Part shown: positions 1 to 7,476 of the stretch, piece by piece | Position numbering within the stretch: position 1 is the stretch's first letter | Layout: every line of letters begins with the position of its first letter | Origin: Ruminococcus hominis | GTDB lineage: Bacteria; Bacillota; Clostridia; Lachnospirales; Lachnospiraceae | Reading direction: 5' to 3' | Length of the DNA: 64,000 nucleotides | Assembly (NCBI RefSeq): GCF_014287355.1 | Contig: NZ_JACOPE010000001.1 | Coordinates: 2,480,001 to 2,544,000 of the forward strand | Translations under genes and position numbers: made by a program | Notes under the pieces: model-generated | The model's input: the letters and a program-made list of their open reading frames with translations, nothing else | What the model was told of the DNA's origin: nothing | Database searches by the model: none

Positions 1-109
1 AAAACGAAAATAGCAAGTGCCTTAAAGTTCCATATTTAATTTTAGGTGCAAAAAAGCAGGAGACCTTTTCAGATTTCCTGCTTAGCAAAGCTGTGAAGAT
101 TTAATTGTG
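1..109. repeat. Cassette-array repeat, type A, copy 1 (cut by window edge)
   Basis: This block matches the right part of the copy at 664-909: a shared stretch ending in GAGTTCCATAT or a close variant, then an AAGCAGGA/TCCTGCTT hairpin, then a CTGTGAAGATTTAATTG tail. The hairpin followed by A-rich sequence would act as a minus-strand terminator for the gene at 157-627. It shows that the array continues to the left. Confidence 0.7.
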
Positions 110-156
110 GTTGGGTTGCCAGTTATACAAACTGGGATTTTTCTTTTTAGAATGAA

Positions 157-627
157 TTATTTATTTTCTACAATAGCACCATATTTCGTATGCGGAAGAT
201 ATTGTACCTTTAAATAAGTATTTTTATCAACATACCTTGAAAATACTGTGATTTCGATTTCATCATCTTTAACTTTATCATATAGAAAAATACTTCTTCT
301 TTCAGAAGATATATCTGCACCACCATGAGATTGTTCAGTTACATATCCTTCTGCATAACTATACTGTTTGTTTATGATGTAAGGCATATCTAAAACAAAA
401 TCTTTCAAATATAAGATTAAAAGAATAGCTACTATAACAAGAATGGTATTAGCCAATCGAAGAAATATTATATCATTTTTTCCAGTATATTCTTTTTTTA
501 TCGCTTCTTTATCAAAAAATATCGAATAGATAAGTTTTCTTTTTTTAATTAGATAGATAATGCAAGCAATTAAAGCTATAACAAATAATGAAACTCTTAT
601 AAACAATCTAAATATAGCAAAATCCAT
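157..627 (-). CDS. Small membrane protein of a cassette (family shared with 4741-5187)
   Basis: 156 residues. There are two hydrophobic segments, at about residues 8-27 and 56-76, each followed by charged sequence, and a C-terminal domain of about 75 residues that should lie outside. The C-terminus holds ERRSIFLYD and then VQYLPHTKYGAIVE. The protein at 4741-5187 has the same layout and a matching ERR...RYLPHTEYGYVVE ending, so the two are divergent paralogues in one array. No known function is recognised. The ATG at 627 follows a GGGAATGA-like ribosome site. A conserved promoter-like repeat lies just upstream (664-694) and a terminator repeat downstream (1-109). An immunity or surface-exclusion role is only a guess. 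Confidence 0.7.
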   Translation of the reverse strand: MDFAIFRLFIRVSLFVIALIACIIYLIKKRKLIYSIFFDKEAIKKEYTGKNDIIFLRLANTILVIVAILLILYLKDFVLDMPYIINKQYSYAEGYVTEQSHGGADISSERRSIFLYDKVKDDEIEITVFSRYVDKNTYLKVQYLPHTKYGAIVENK

Positions 628-663
628 AATATCATTCCCTTAAACTTCAAGTTTGTTGCTTAC

Positions 664-694
664 ATTATACTTCATCAACCTAAAGAATGGAAGA
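664..694 (-). promoter_or_regulatory. Conserved cassette promoter-like core, copy 1
   Basis: A 31-bp sequence found four times in front of array genes (also at 1551, 4454 and 5635). On the minus strand it ends in GAAGTATAAT, a good -10 hexamer, with a weak TTCCAT at -35 spacing of 17. It sits 37 bp upstream of the gene starting at 627. The promoter role is inferred from conservation, the TATAAT box and its position. Confidence 0.6.
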
Positions 695-804
695 TATTTT
701 CTTGCTCCCTAAAGCAAAAGCACCTGTCATTTTCAAAACGAAAACAGCAAGTGCCTTAGAGTTCCATATTCAGTTTTTGGGAAAAAAAGCAGGAGACCTT
801 TTCT

Positions 805-865
805 GATATGCTCCCTTTATGAGAGACAGTGAAAAAACAAACTGTCATCATGAAGGGAGCATATC
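805..865. terminator. Long palindrome inside the cassette terminator
   Basis: The arms GATATGCTCCCTT and AAGGGAGCATATC are exact complements, with ACAGT/ACTGT pairing further in, giving a 61-base hairpin. The equivalent spot in copy 1 (about 70-90) has only a short loop, so this looks like a small palindromic insertion or an expanded stem. It lies downstream of the minus-strand gene at 966-1475 and would reinforce termination. Confidence 0.6.
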
Positions 866-965
866 ATTCGGATCTCTTGCTTAGTAAAGCTGTGAAGATT
901 TAATTGTAGTCAGTTTTTCTTATACCATCCGAAATTTATACTTTAATGTTCTCTCATAACAAAAA

Positions 966-1475
966 TCAATTTTGTCCTCCAACAAAAATACCGTTTGGGG
1001 GATTATCCCATATAAAATTATCCTCAGCCACTTCGCTCTCTAATGCAATTTCAATTTTATATATCCCCACATTTTGGGCATTTTCATCATCCTCACTATA
1101 CATATAAAAATTCATACAATACCGTTCCTTCTCTGTCAATATGAGATACATACCATCCAATTCCGTTTTCCTTTTACCATAGTTGCTTTCACTTGATGAT
1201 GCACAATCGCCCTCAAAACTTTGGATACTGCCCTCAATATAATCGAAAAAAGCAGAGATTTCAGTGTCTAAATTCTCAATGTTCTTTTTGCTTTCTTCGG
1301 AAAATAGAGATTTGAGTTTCTCTGAATCCTGTTGCTTACATGCCTCGATAATTTGTTGACACATCTTATCCGTTTCATTTTGTTCAGAGCTAAACCAGTC
1401 ATTGAAATATTTGTTAGAGCAGCCTGTTAAACCGAGTATAATAATCACACTGAAAAGCAACAGTACTTTCTTCAT
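966..1475 (-). CDS. Predicted lipoprotein in cassette array
   Basis: 169 residues from the ATG at 1475, which is preceded by AAAGGATG. A longer frame starting at 1511 exists but has no ribosome site. The N-terminus is a lipoprotein signal: MKK, a hydrophobic stretch, then LTGC with the lipidated cysteine at about residue 19. The mature part is mostly charged and helical, with a Glu/Asp/Gln-rich stretch (residues 30-75). No family is recognised. It is the only gene in its cassette, with type A repeats on both sides (664-909 and 1551-1660). Its role is unknown; lipoproteins of this size can be immunity or exclusion factors, but nothing in the sequence proves it. Confidence 0.7.
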   Translation of the reverse strand: MKKVLLLFSVIIILGLTGCSNKYFNDWFSSEQNETDKMCQQIIEACKQQDSEKLKSLFSEESKKNIENLDTEISAFFDYIEGSIQSFEGDCASSSESNYGKRKTELDGMYLILTEKERYCMNFYMYSEDDENAQNVGIYKIEIALESEVAEDNFIWDNPPNGIFVGGQN

Positions 1476-1550
1476 ATAATTACATCCTTTACTTGATAAT
1501 TGCAAAATCACTTATTGGATTAAGGTCATTACAAAAAATTTCTTACTATC

Positions 1551-1660
1551 ATTATACTTCATCAACCTAAAGAATGGAAGATATTTTCTTGCTTCCTAAA
1601 GCAAAAGCACCTGTCATTTTCAAAGTGAAAACAGCAAGTGCTTTAGAGTTCCATATCCTG
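1551..1660. repeat. Cassette-array repeat, type A, copy 3, running into the relaxase 3' end
   Basis: It starts with the 31-bp promoter-like core (1551-1581), then the GCAAAAGCACC and AGCAAGTGC segments, and ends in GAGTTCCATATCCTG, which encodes the last residues of the relaxase and its stop. The repeat therefore overlaps the relaxase 3' end. That suggests cassettes were added immediately downstream of the relaxase by recombination within this repeat. Confidence 0.7.
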
Positions 1661-2875
1661 TTTTTTGCTTTTCGCCGGAAGTGTCCGGCTGACTTCACGC
1701 TCTGCCATTTCTTTCTTTTTTCGGCTCAACTGCTCTATAATGGAACTTTTGGCTTTCTTCTTGATTTGCTCCGTTCCGGCTTTTTTGACCTCCGGTTTCA
1801 TCAGCGTGGTTTGAATTTTCTGAATGGTTGATTTCATAGCGTTTGTGATTCTGGCAATCACGCCATCCAATCGTTTCGTTGCATACTCGATTTCTTTCTT
1901 TGAAGCCTTACGCTCAGGGGAGAGAACCCATGCCTTAGACTGCTCCACCAGCTTAATATCCTCCTTGTGCGTTTCCAGTTTCACAGTATCAGCAACGACC
2001 TCAACCGCCTTGTCATAGGCAATATCGGCAACCTCGTCCACCAGAGCTTCCACATCCTCAATCTTCATCGTGAGTTCTTCCAGCTTTTGCTCCTGTGCTG
2101 CCAGTTGCTCCTTTTGCTTGAAAAGAATATAGTCCTGTTTTTCCAGATATGCACGACCACCATATTCCGGTTCTTCTTCCAGTTGTAAGCCATGCTTTTT
2201 CGCCACATCAAACAGCAGCACTCGGCAAGCTGAATCGAAAGTCATCTTGCGGTTATTTTTTCTTCCGACAGGCTTCTCCGGTTCCGGCAGTTCAAACCCC
2301 AGTGCTTCCAAAGCCTTTTCCTGTTGTGGGGCAATCTCCCCATATTGATTTTCACAGTCGAACACATGACGCTCGTGAATATGAGGGGTACTTTCATCCA
2401 AGTGCAGAGCCCAATTCAGGATATGGACATGAGAACCGAAACGCTCATTTACGATTTCCATAAATTCTGTGACGATCTCAATGAGCAATTCCGGTGGAAC
2501 ATGATTATCAAGCGTTCCAATCTGATAGACCGTTTCCTCTGGACAGGTCTTTTTGCTTTTGAGTAAATCTCCGGTTTCCTTATTTCTTTCAGGGTGTCGG
2601 TTCTTCACATTTCTTTCGTTCTGTCCGGTCACAAAATCACGATACCGCTGACGATAAAAAAGCTGTTCCACATCTTCAAAAGTGGCAGACAGCTCATTTT
2701 CCTTTTCGGGATTTTTGAAATTGCGGAAGCCATTGTAACAGTCCCAATAGAGATTTTGTTTGGCTCGTTCTTCGTCAATGTGTTCGCTGTTGGCAATGTC
2801 AAAACTGCGGTCATTGTGCTTCGGATTATAAACGCCATTCTTTCCGGCTCGTCCATTGTGTCTTGTTAATTTCAC
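1643..2875 (-). CDS. MobA/MobL-type relaxase of element A
   Basis: About 410 residues from a GTG at 2875, chosen because AAAGGAGG lies just upstream and the protein then begins VKLTRHNGRAGKNG, the usual start of this family. The open frame runs on to 3178 but the extra part has no ribosome site and looks non-coding. The relaxase motif HLDESTPHIH, with the metal-binding histidines, is near residue 160. The C-terminal half is charged and coiled-coil-like (about residues 235-400). It would nick the element's oriT and pilot the strand during mobilization by the host ICE. A hairpin-rich oriT-like region lies just upstream (2963-2997). Confidence 0.8.
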   Translation of the reverse strand: MKLTRHNGRAGKNGVYNPKHNDRSFDIANSEHIDEERAKQNLYWDCYNGFRNFKNPEKENELSATFEDVEQLFYRQRYRDFVTGQNERNVKNRHPERNKETGDLLKSKKTCPEETVYQIGTLDNHVPPELLIEIVTEFMEIVNERFGSHVHILNWALHLDESTPHIHERHVFDCENQYGEIAPQQEKALEALGFELPEPEKPVGRKNNRKMTFDSACRVLLFDVAKKHGLQLEEEPEYGGRAYLEKQDYILFKQKEQLAAQEQKLEELTMKIEDVEALVDEVADIAYDKAVEVVADTVKLETHKEDIKLVEQSKAWVLSPERKASKKEIEYATKRLDGVIARITNAMKSTIQKIQTTLMKPEVKKAGTEQIKKKAKSSIIEQLSRKKKEMAEREVSRTLPAKSKKQDMEL

Positions 2876-2962
2876 ATGAGTTCCTCCTTTTCTTTTTGAT
2901 TTCCCCGACAGGGGAGAAGGGCAGCGAAGCTGATTCCTTGCGGCTTTCTGCGTCAAGTAATA

Positions 2963-2997
2963 CCCAGTACTAAGTGGCGAAACGCCACTTAACTGGG
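2963..2997. other. Putative oriT hairpin of element A
   Basis: Nested palindrome with outer arms CCCAGT/ACTGGG and inner arms TAAGTGGCG/CGCCACTTA around an AAA loop. It lies 88 bp upstream of the relaxase start in a non-coding, hairpin-rich stretch (2876-3160). Relaxases of this type usually act on a hairpin next to their own gene, so this is the best oriT candidate. The nick site cannot be placed. Confidence 0.5.
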
Positions 2998-3164
2998 CAA
3001 GGCTGCCGCCCTTGACCTGCACAGGGATATTGCATTCCCTGTACCCATGCACAAAGGGTTGCACCCTCCGTACTCCCGCCCGAACAAACTGACTTCGCCC
3101 CGTCCCAAGCTCCGTCAGTTCCTTCGGTTTTACAAAACAGTCCACCGGACTATTTTGCAAAAAG

Positions 3165-3262
3165 AAAAACCGACGCATGATCGCTTTACGCTCAATACAT
3201 CGGTTTCTTCATCTGACCTTAACGTTCATATTCAGTTGTGGCAGATTACGGATAATCTGCAA
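3165..3262. repeat. Cassette-array repeat, type B, partial copy with terminator
   Basis: It matches the right part of the full type B copies (4454-4690, 5635-5872): a hairpin with arms AAACCGATG and CGTCGGTTT, then ACGTTCATATTCAGTTGTGGCAG-type sequence. On the minus strand the hairpin (3165-3206) is followed by a T-run, so it should terminate transcription from the gene at 3360-3743. Confidence 0.7.
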
Positions 3263-3359
3263 ATGGATAAACAAAAACGACCAACTATGTAGCTGATCGT
3301 CCTTGCGTGGTTGCCTTAAAAAGTAGTTGATAAACACCCTACTCTTGAAAAGCTCGTTG

Positions 3360-3743
3360 TCATTTACATCTATTATTTTTGAATAGAAAAATTCCTTTAT
3401 AGATGATAAAAGGAATTGAACCGATTACTCCAGCAAGTGTATAAATCGGGAAAGTAACAAATCCAATTATAATTTTAGGTGCGATAGGAGTTAGCCATTT
3501 CTTAACTAAACCACTATAAAAAATCAAACCTGTTGGTATTCCAGCAAAAAGCAATCCAAAAGAAAGAATACTTCTTGTAAATCCTAATGGTTCAGGAACA
3601 GACATATTTTGACTTGTCCAAAACGCAATGTACTCAGGGTCACTAAGTTGATTCATTTGATTAAGTGCTACAAAATAACCAAGTACACAACCAATAATTA
3701 AAAATAAACATATAAGCAATATTTGTTTCAACTCTTTTTTCAT
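3360..3743 (-). CDS. Small multi-pass membrane protein in cassette array
   Basis: 127 residues. ATG at 3743 after AAGGAAGA. Three hydrophobic segments, at about residues 7-27, 52-75 and 87-115, with a short polar stretch between the first two. Such a protein would sit in the cytoplasmic membrane. No family is recognised. It lies between a partial type B repeat downstream (3165-3262) and a very short B fragment upstream (about 3753-3777), so it appears to share a cassette with, or be transcribed after, the gene at 3805-4374. Confidence 0.65.
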   Translation of the reverse strand: MKKELKQILLICLFLIIGCVLGYFVALNQMNQLSDPEYIAFWTSQNMSVPEPLGFTRSILSFGLLFAGIPTGLIFYSGLVKKWLTPIAPKIIIGFVTFPIYTLAGVIGSIPFIIYKGIFLFKNNRCK

Positions 3744-3804
3744 ATTTCATCTTCCTTTACGGTCATATTCAGTTGTCTAACATCGTACTGTTATAAAATC
3801 TATG

Positions 3805-4374
3805 TCATTTACGATTTTTCTTATGCTGATTTGCCCAGTAAGATTTTACAGGGATTCTTCTTCTTTTTATGTCCTCCATAAATTCTTCTTTGTCAATATT
3901 ACTATCAATGGTAAATAATTTTTCTCCATTTACATATACACGCATAGAACCTTTCCTTCTCTCGCAATAGGTAATATCTTCAAAGTGAAAAGTTCTCTTT
4001 CTGCCAAAAGTTGAACGCCATGTGATTTCATCTTCATCCACTTCCAGTTTCCACATAATCATATTCAATGAGCCTATAAAAAACACAACAAATGCAATGC
4101 CAAATACCAAGGGAGGAAATATATCATCCTGTTGGATAGCACTTGCTACAGTACAACCTCCTGTAAATAAAATTCCAAAAACAAATATAATAGTCAATGT
4201 TTTCTCTGTTTTTATTGTATAATGCGTTCTAATTATTCCCTTTTTCTGTTCTTCCTCTCGTTCTTTAGCTCTCTTTTGTTGAAGATTTATAAGATATTTC
4301 AAAAGAAGAAGTACAACTAAATAGGGGCCTATTTGTGTAATTATATTCAAACACATTCGTAAAAAATCATTCAT
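3805..4374 (-). CDS. Membrane protein with a PH-like C-terminal domain (DUF6560-like), cassette array
   Basis: 189 residues. ATG at 4374 behind GGAGGG. One N-terminal transmembrane segment (about 13-30), a Lys/Glu-rich loop, two more (about 58-76 and 85-107), then a cytoplasmic domain with WKLEVDEDEITWRSTFGRKRTF and YVNGEKLFTI, the pattern of bacterial PH-like domains found in DUF6560-type proteins. It is separated from its promoter-like core at 4454-4484 by 79 bp. Function unknown. The family assignment is from pattern recognition and is moderate. Confidence 0.65.
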   Translation of the reverse strand: MNDFLRMCLNIITQIGPYLVVLLLLKYLINLQQKRAKEREEEQKKGIIRTHYTIKTEKTLTIIFVFGILFTGGCTVASAIQQDDIFPPLVFGIAFVVFFIGSLNMIMWKLEVDEDEITWRSTFGRKRTFHFEDITYCERRKGSMRVYVNGEKLFTIDSNIDKEEFMEDIKRRRIPVKSYWANQHKKNRK

Positions 4375-4453
4375 TTTTTGCCCTCCATAGTTCCAGCTAT
4401 ATAAAAATGATTGTTTAAATTCGAGTATTTAAAACCTCACTTTTTCATATCTC

Positions 4454-4690
4454 ATTATACTTCATCAACTTAAAGAATGGAAGAAAAAATTTTGTGTACA
4501 GAGTTCCTGTTCAAGCCTTGTAACGCACAATTCTGCAAAATCCATAGTCCCCGATACTTTCCTCACAGGCGATATACAGTCGGAATTCTGTCAGCTCATG
4601 AAATAAGAAAAACCGACGCATGATCGCTTTACGCTCAATACATCGGTTTCTTTATCTGACCTTGACGGTCATATTCAGTTGTGGCAGATT
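4454..4690. repeat. Cassette-array repeat, type B, full copy 1
   Basis: About 237 bp, nearly identical to 5635-5872. In order: the 31-bp promoter-like core (4454-4484), a conserved 110-bp segment with CCATAGTCCCCGATACTTTC, a minus-strand terminator hairpin (4608-4649), and a GACGGTCATATTCAGTTGTG segment. Transcribed leftward, it ends the gene on its right and starts the gene on its left. Confidence 0.8.
4608..4649 (-). terminator. Repeat-borne terminator, copy in B1
   Basis: Imperfect stem AAACCGATG...CGTCGGTTT followed on the minus strand by T-rich sequence. Sits downstream of the gene at 4741-5187. The same structure recurs at 3165-3206 and 5788-5829. Confidence 0.65.
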
Positions 4691-4740
4691 ACAGGTAATC
4701 TACAAATTTCCCAAAACAAAATAGGATATTTATTTTTATT

Positions 4741-5187
4741 CTATTCAACTACATACCCATATTCTGTGTGTGGTAAATACCTTACAGTTATCTTATCTCC
4801 TAAATCGCTACCTGTTCCCCAATATTTTAATGAATGTTCTTCTCCAGTTTTCTCATCTCTAATATGTATTCTTCTTTCACTATTAGAGTTTTCTCCTGAC
4901 ATTGCACCTTGTGTAACTTCTCCGGTAACTTCAACTAAATTGTTAGATAGTAAATAAGGTATATCCAAGCAACAAGGAACAGTTATAAATATACCGAGAA
5001 TCAATAACCCAACAACTGCCATCACATTGATTATTTTTTCCCATTTTTGATATTTTATTTTTTCTTCTTCATTGACAGCCTTTCGTTTTATAAACTTCCC
5101 ATTTTTCTTTCTATGCAAAACATACATAATTAAGACTATAAATGATACTATAATCACTCCAAAAGTTCTAAACATCAATAATGCCAT
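4741..5187 (-). CDS. Small membrane protein, paralogue of 157-627
   Basis: 148 residues. ATG at 5187 behind GAAAGGAG. Two hydrophobic segments (about residues 6-24 and 53-75) and a C-terminal soluble domain with ERRIHIRDEKTGEEHSL and VRYLPHTEYGYVVE. It shares layout, length and C-terminal motif with the protein at 157-627, although the rest has diverged strongly. This is the pattern expected of a family kept in multiple variant copies. It is followed 28 bp upstream by the soluble protein at 5216-5596, likely the first gene of the same unit. Confidence 0.7.
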   Translation of the reverse strand: MALLMFRTFGVIIVSFIVLIMYVLHRKKNGKFIKRKAVNEEEKIKYQKWEKIINVMAVVGLLILGIFITVPCCLDIPYLLSNNLVEVTGEVTQGAMSGENSNSERRIHIRDEKTGEEHSLKYWGTGSDLGDKITVRYLPHTEYGYVVE

Positions 5188-5215
5188 AAATTTGTACTCC
5201 TTTCAAAGCGACACG

Positions 5216-5596
5216 CTATTTATTAACAGCTTTATCAGCTAATCTTTTATCTCCCCATGGCGTTTTCAGCATAGGCTCATTATCAATAATTCCTGCTCTT
5301 AAAATTTCAAGGGGTTTTTCTAATTGTAAGATGTTTTTATTATCTATAATAATAGCAGTTTGAAATTCCTCAAAACTTTCAAAAACTCTGTCTTGAAATA
5401 TAAAAGATATATTTTCTTTACATTCCTCTGCGTTAGCAGGTAAAACACAGGAACCCATCACATATTTTTTCTCATTATAGGAAAACTCAATAAGAGTAAA
5501 AGCCATATCATTATCATAATCAGACTTGATAATTTCCATTAGATCTTTTGCTTCAATAATGAGCGTTGGCTTTTCATTTTTCTTAAAACCAAACAT
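5216..5596 (-). CDS. Hypothetical soluble protein in cassette array
   Basis: 126 residues from the ATG at 5596, preceded at proper spacing by GGAGGT. An upstream TTG at 5611 is in frame but overlaps that ribosome site. The protein starts MFGFKKNEKPTLIIEAKDL and has mixed alpha/beta composition with no signal peptide or membrane segment, so it should be cytosolic. The C-terminus is basic. No family is recognised. It is the first gene after a promoter-like core (5635-5665) and is probably co-transcribed with the membrane protein at 4741-5187. Confidence 0.65.
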   Translation of the reverse strand: MFGFKKNEKPTLIIEAKDLMEIIKSDYDNDMAFTLIEFSYNEKKYVMGSCVLPANAEECKENISFIFQDRVFESFEEFQTAIIIDNKNILQLEKPLEILRAGIIDNEPMLKTPWGDKRLADKAVNK

Positions 5597-5634
5597 GAAT
5601 AACACCTCCAAGAATTAACTTTATCTTATTTTTC

Positions 5635-5872
5635 ATTATACTTCATCAACTTAACGAATGGAAGAAAAAATTTGTGTGCAGAGTTCCTGTTCAAGCCTTG
5701 TAACGCGCATTTATGCAAAATCCATAGTCCCCGATACTTTCCTCACGGGTGATATACAGTCGGAATTCTGTCAGCTCATGAAATAAGAAAAACCGACGCA
5801 TGATCGCTTTACGCTCAATACATCGGTTTCTTCATCTGACCTTGACGGTCATATTCAGTTGTGGCAGATTAG
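5635..5872. repeat. Cassette-array repeat, type B, full copy 2
   Basis: Nearly identical to 4454-4690: promoter-like core (5635-5665), conserved CCATAGTCCCCGATACTTTC segment, terminator hairpin (5788-5829) and GACGGTCATATTCAGTTGTG. It separates the genes at 5216-5596 and 5886-6635. Near-identity over more than 200 bp suggests recent duplication or ongoing recombination. Confidence 0.8.
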
Positions 5873-5885
5873 CCAATTTGAAAAA

Positions 5886-6635
5886 TTACTCTGGCACATC
5901 TACTGAGTAGCTCAGACAATCGCCTCTTTTATTGCTTTTCAAATCGTTATAATACCACATATACATCGTTCTACCATATTCTTCATATTCTATAATCCCA
6001 TCTGGCTTTTGACCTTCTACTTCTAATGAGTAAATTTCTTTATCATGTGCATAGCCAAAAACGAATCTGGTATCCGGATAATTTGGATTTAAGTCTTGTT
6101 GAATATCACTTATTGTTAAAGATAAATGGATAAATTTTTTGAAGTCTCCCCCATAAGTGGTATCTGGTGTAGTGGTAGCTGGTGTAGCATTTACAAACGC
6201 ATATTGTACACTTGCTTCCTCCACCTGTTTTTTGCAGCGTGCCATCACAAAACCTTGAACGGGATCGTTATCGCTTCCTGCCCGATAGAAAATAGTATCA
6301 TACTGTTTGCCATTCCATATATGCAATATTTCATCAACATGATTAAGAAAATCTTCTGGAACAGAAAATTCTTCATTTTCAGCATTCAAAGGAGAATTCA
6401 AAATAGCTTCTTCGACAGAACTATAATATATGAGTTCAGAATCCTTTTTATCGTAATCACTCAAATTGAATTCGACATATGCATTGTCTTTATTGTCATC
6501 TTCCGGAACATAAGTATAACGACCATTTTCAATATGGTCATCATAATCAACAAACAGTCCAATACATATCAGCGCTGCAAAAATCAAAAAAACTATTCCT
6601 ACAATGATTAGCAATATTTTCAAAAATTTTTTCAT
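5886..6635 (-). CDS. Membrane-anchored extracellular protein in cassette array
   Basis: 249 residues from the ATG at 6635 behind AAGGTGG; an in-frame TTG at 6647 is less likely. A short basic start and one hydrophobic segment (residues 6-30) anchor a large acidic domain outside the cell. The soluble part is rich in Asp, Tyr and Glu, with no Cys pair and no recognisable catalytic motif. No family is recognised. It is the right-most cassette gene. The upstream sequence (6728-6788) is a fragment of the type B repeat without the promoter core. Confidence 0.65.
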   Translation of the reverse strand: MKKFLKILLIIVGIVFLIFAALICIGLFVDYDDHIENGRYTYVPEDDNKDNAYVEFNLSDYDKKDSELIYYSSVEEAILNSPLNAENEEFSVPEDFLNHVDEILHIWNGKQYDTIFYRAGSDNDPVQGFVMARCKKQVEEASVQYAFVNATPATTTPDTTYGGDFKKFIHLSLTISDIQQDLNPNYPDTRFVFGYAHDKEIYSLEVEGQKPDGIIEYEEYGRTMYMWYYNDLKSNKRGDCLSYSVDVPE

Positions 6636-6727
6636 ACAAAAGTCCACCTTCTTGCTTCATTTCAGTAAATTATATCATACCGATATGAACAATTCAATTC
6701 ACGCTCTATCAAGTAGTTTTTTACTTA

Positions 6728-6788
6728 CCTATAACGCACATTTCCGCAAAATCCATAGTCCCCGATACTTTCCTCACAGGCGATAGGC
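6728..6788. repeat. Cassette-array repeat, type B fragment
   Basis: About 60 bp matching the middle of the type B repeat (AACGCACA...CCATAGTCCCCGATACTTTC). It marks the right limit of the cassette array, where it joins the conserved backbone genes of element A. Confidence 0.65.
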
Positions 6789-6850
6789 AACGGTCAAAAC
6801 ATCAGGTCTGCACCTGACATTTTAACCGCATATCAGCCCTGATTATCACA

Positions 6851-7141
6851 TTATCCCTGCTGGCTGTTCAGCCCATGCTTTTTCGCATATTCACTGGCTT
6901 TCTGTCTGCGTTCCTCACTGTAAGGCGGCAGGAAACGGATAGACAGACGGGACTTTGCCAGCTCATAAGAAACACCGCCTTGAACATTGGATTTTTCCAG
7001 TCGGCAAAGGTCAGGGTACTTCTTAGCAAAAGCAGCCAACCTCTTTTTCAATCCGGCGTTGTGGGTGTAGATATTTGCCTTGTCCTCGCCCTCATTAAAG
7101 AGAACGATTGTTTCTTTCTCAATCTTTGTCAGTCTCGTCAT
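6851..7141 (-). CDS. Small conserved mobile-element protein
   Basis: 96 residues. ATG at 7141 behind GGGAGGG. It begins MTRLTKIEKETIVLFNEGED, is rich in Lys/Arg, and holds a region like RLSIRFLPPYSEERR near the C-terminus. Proteins of this type accompany TnpX-like elements and are often given uninformative names; no enzymatic motif is visible. Its size and basic charge would fit DNA or RNA binding, but this is inference. It partly overlaps the next gene upstream (7119-7367), which implies translational coupling. Confidence 0.7.
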   Translation of the reverse strand: MTRLTKIEKETIVLFNEGEDKANIYTHNAGLKKRLAAFAKKYPDLCRLEKSNVQGGVSYELAKSRLSIRFLPPYSEERRQKASEYAKKHGLNSQQG

Positions 7142-7367
7142 AGCAGCCCTCCCTACGGTTTTTCAACACCCTCAGCCTGCGGTAAAAGCAACGATACCAC
7201 CTTTCAACACCCTCAGCACTCAGCTTGACGGAAAGCATATAAAACAGCTTCTTCGCCACCGGATCGGGTGCAAGGGCAGCCACCATACGCAAACGCTCGA
7301 CAGTTGCTTTCAGGTTCGGACAGCCAAAGGCATAAAGGGCTTCCATTTCATTCCGGTTCATCTTCAT
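7119..7367 (-). CDS. Transposon-associated small protein
   Basis: 82 residues from the ATG at 7367, which is preceded by AAGGAGG; a longer frame to 7412 lacks a ribosome site. The sequence starts MKMNRNEMEALYAFGCPNL and contains ERLRMVAALAPDPVAKKLF, a pattern I recognise from small accessory proteins of TnpX/TnpV transposons. No membrane segment. The 3' end overlaps the gene at 6851-7141 by 23 bp. Function not known. Confidence 0.65.
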   Translation of the reverse strand: MKMNRNEMEALYAFGCPNLKATVERLRMVAALAPDPVAKKLFYMLSVKLSAEGVERWYRCFYRRLRVLKNRREGCYDETDKD

Positions 7368-7476
7368 TGTGTTTTCCTCCTTAAAGTTTGATAAATGAAA
7401 AGCGACAGACACTTCATAAGGAAATACCTGTCGCTTCGTTGACGATATAAAATTGTTGGTTTTGGACTTGATAAAA

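Larger units (their letters stand above)
664..909. repeat. Cassette-array repeat, type A, copy 2
   Basis: It contains the 31-bp promoter-like core, a conserved segment with GCAAAAGCACCTGTCATTTT, the GAGTTCCATAT segment, and a terminator hairpin with the CTGTGAAGATTTAATTG tail. Unlike copy 1, its terminator loop carries an extra palindrome (805-865). It separates the genes at 157-627 and 966-1475. Confidence 0.75.

Noticed and set aside
1574..1831. Plus-strand open frame across the type A repeat and relaxase end
   Set aside because: Shadow of the relaxase on the other strand; part is the cassette repeat itself.
2876..3178. N-terminal extension of the element A relaxase
   Set aside because: The extra 101 codons have no family match and overlap the oriT-like hairpins; the GTG at 2875 has a strong ribosome site and the family N-terminus.
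1..6850. Integron-type gene cassettes with attC sites
   Set aside because: No tyrosine integron integrase is visible, and the repeats look like promoter and terminator units rather than attC hairpins. General recombination between repeats is the simpler explanation.
6851..7367. Toxin-antitoxin pair
   Set aside because: Two small overlapping genes fit the layout, but both resemble conserved TnpX-transposon accessory genes and neither has toxin or antitoxin motifs.
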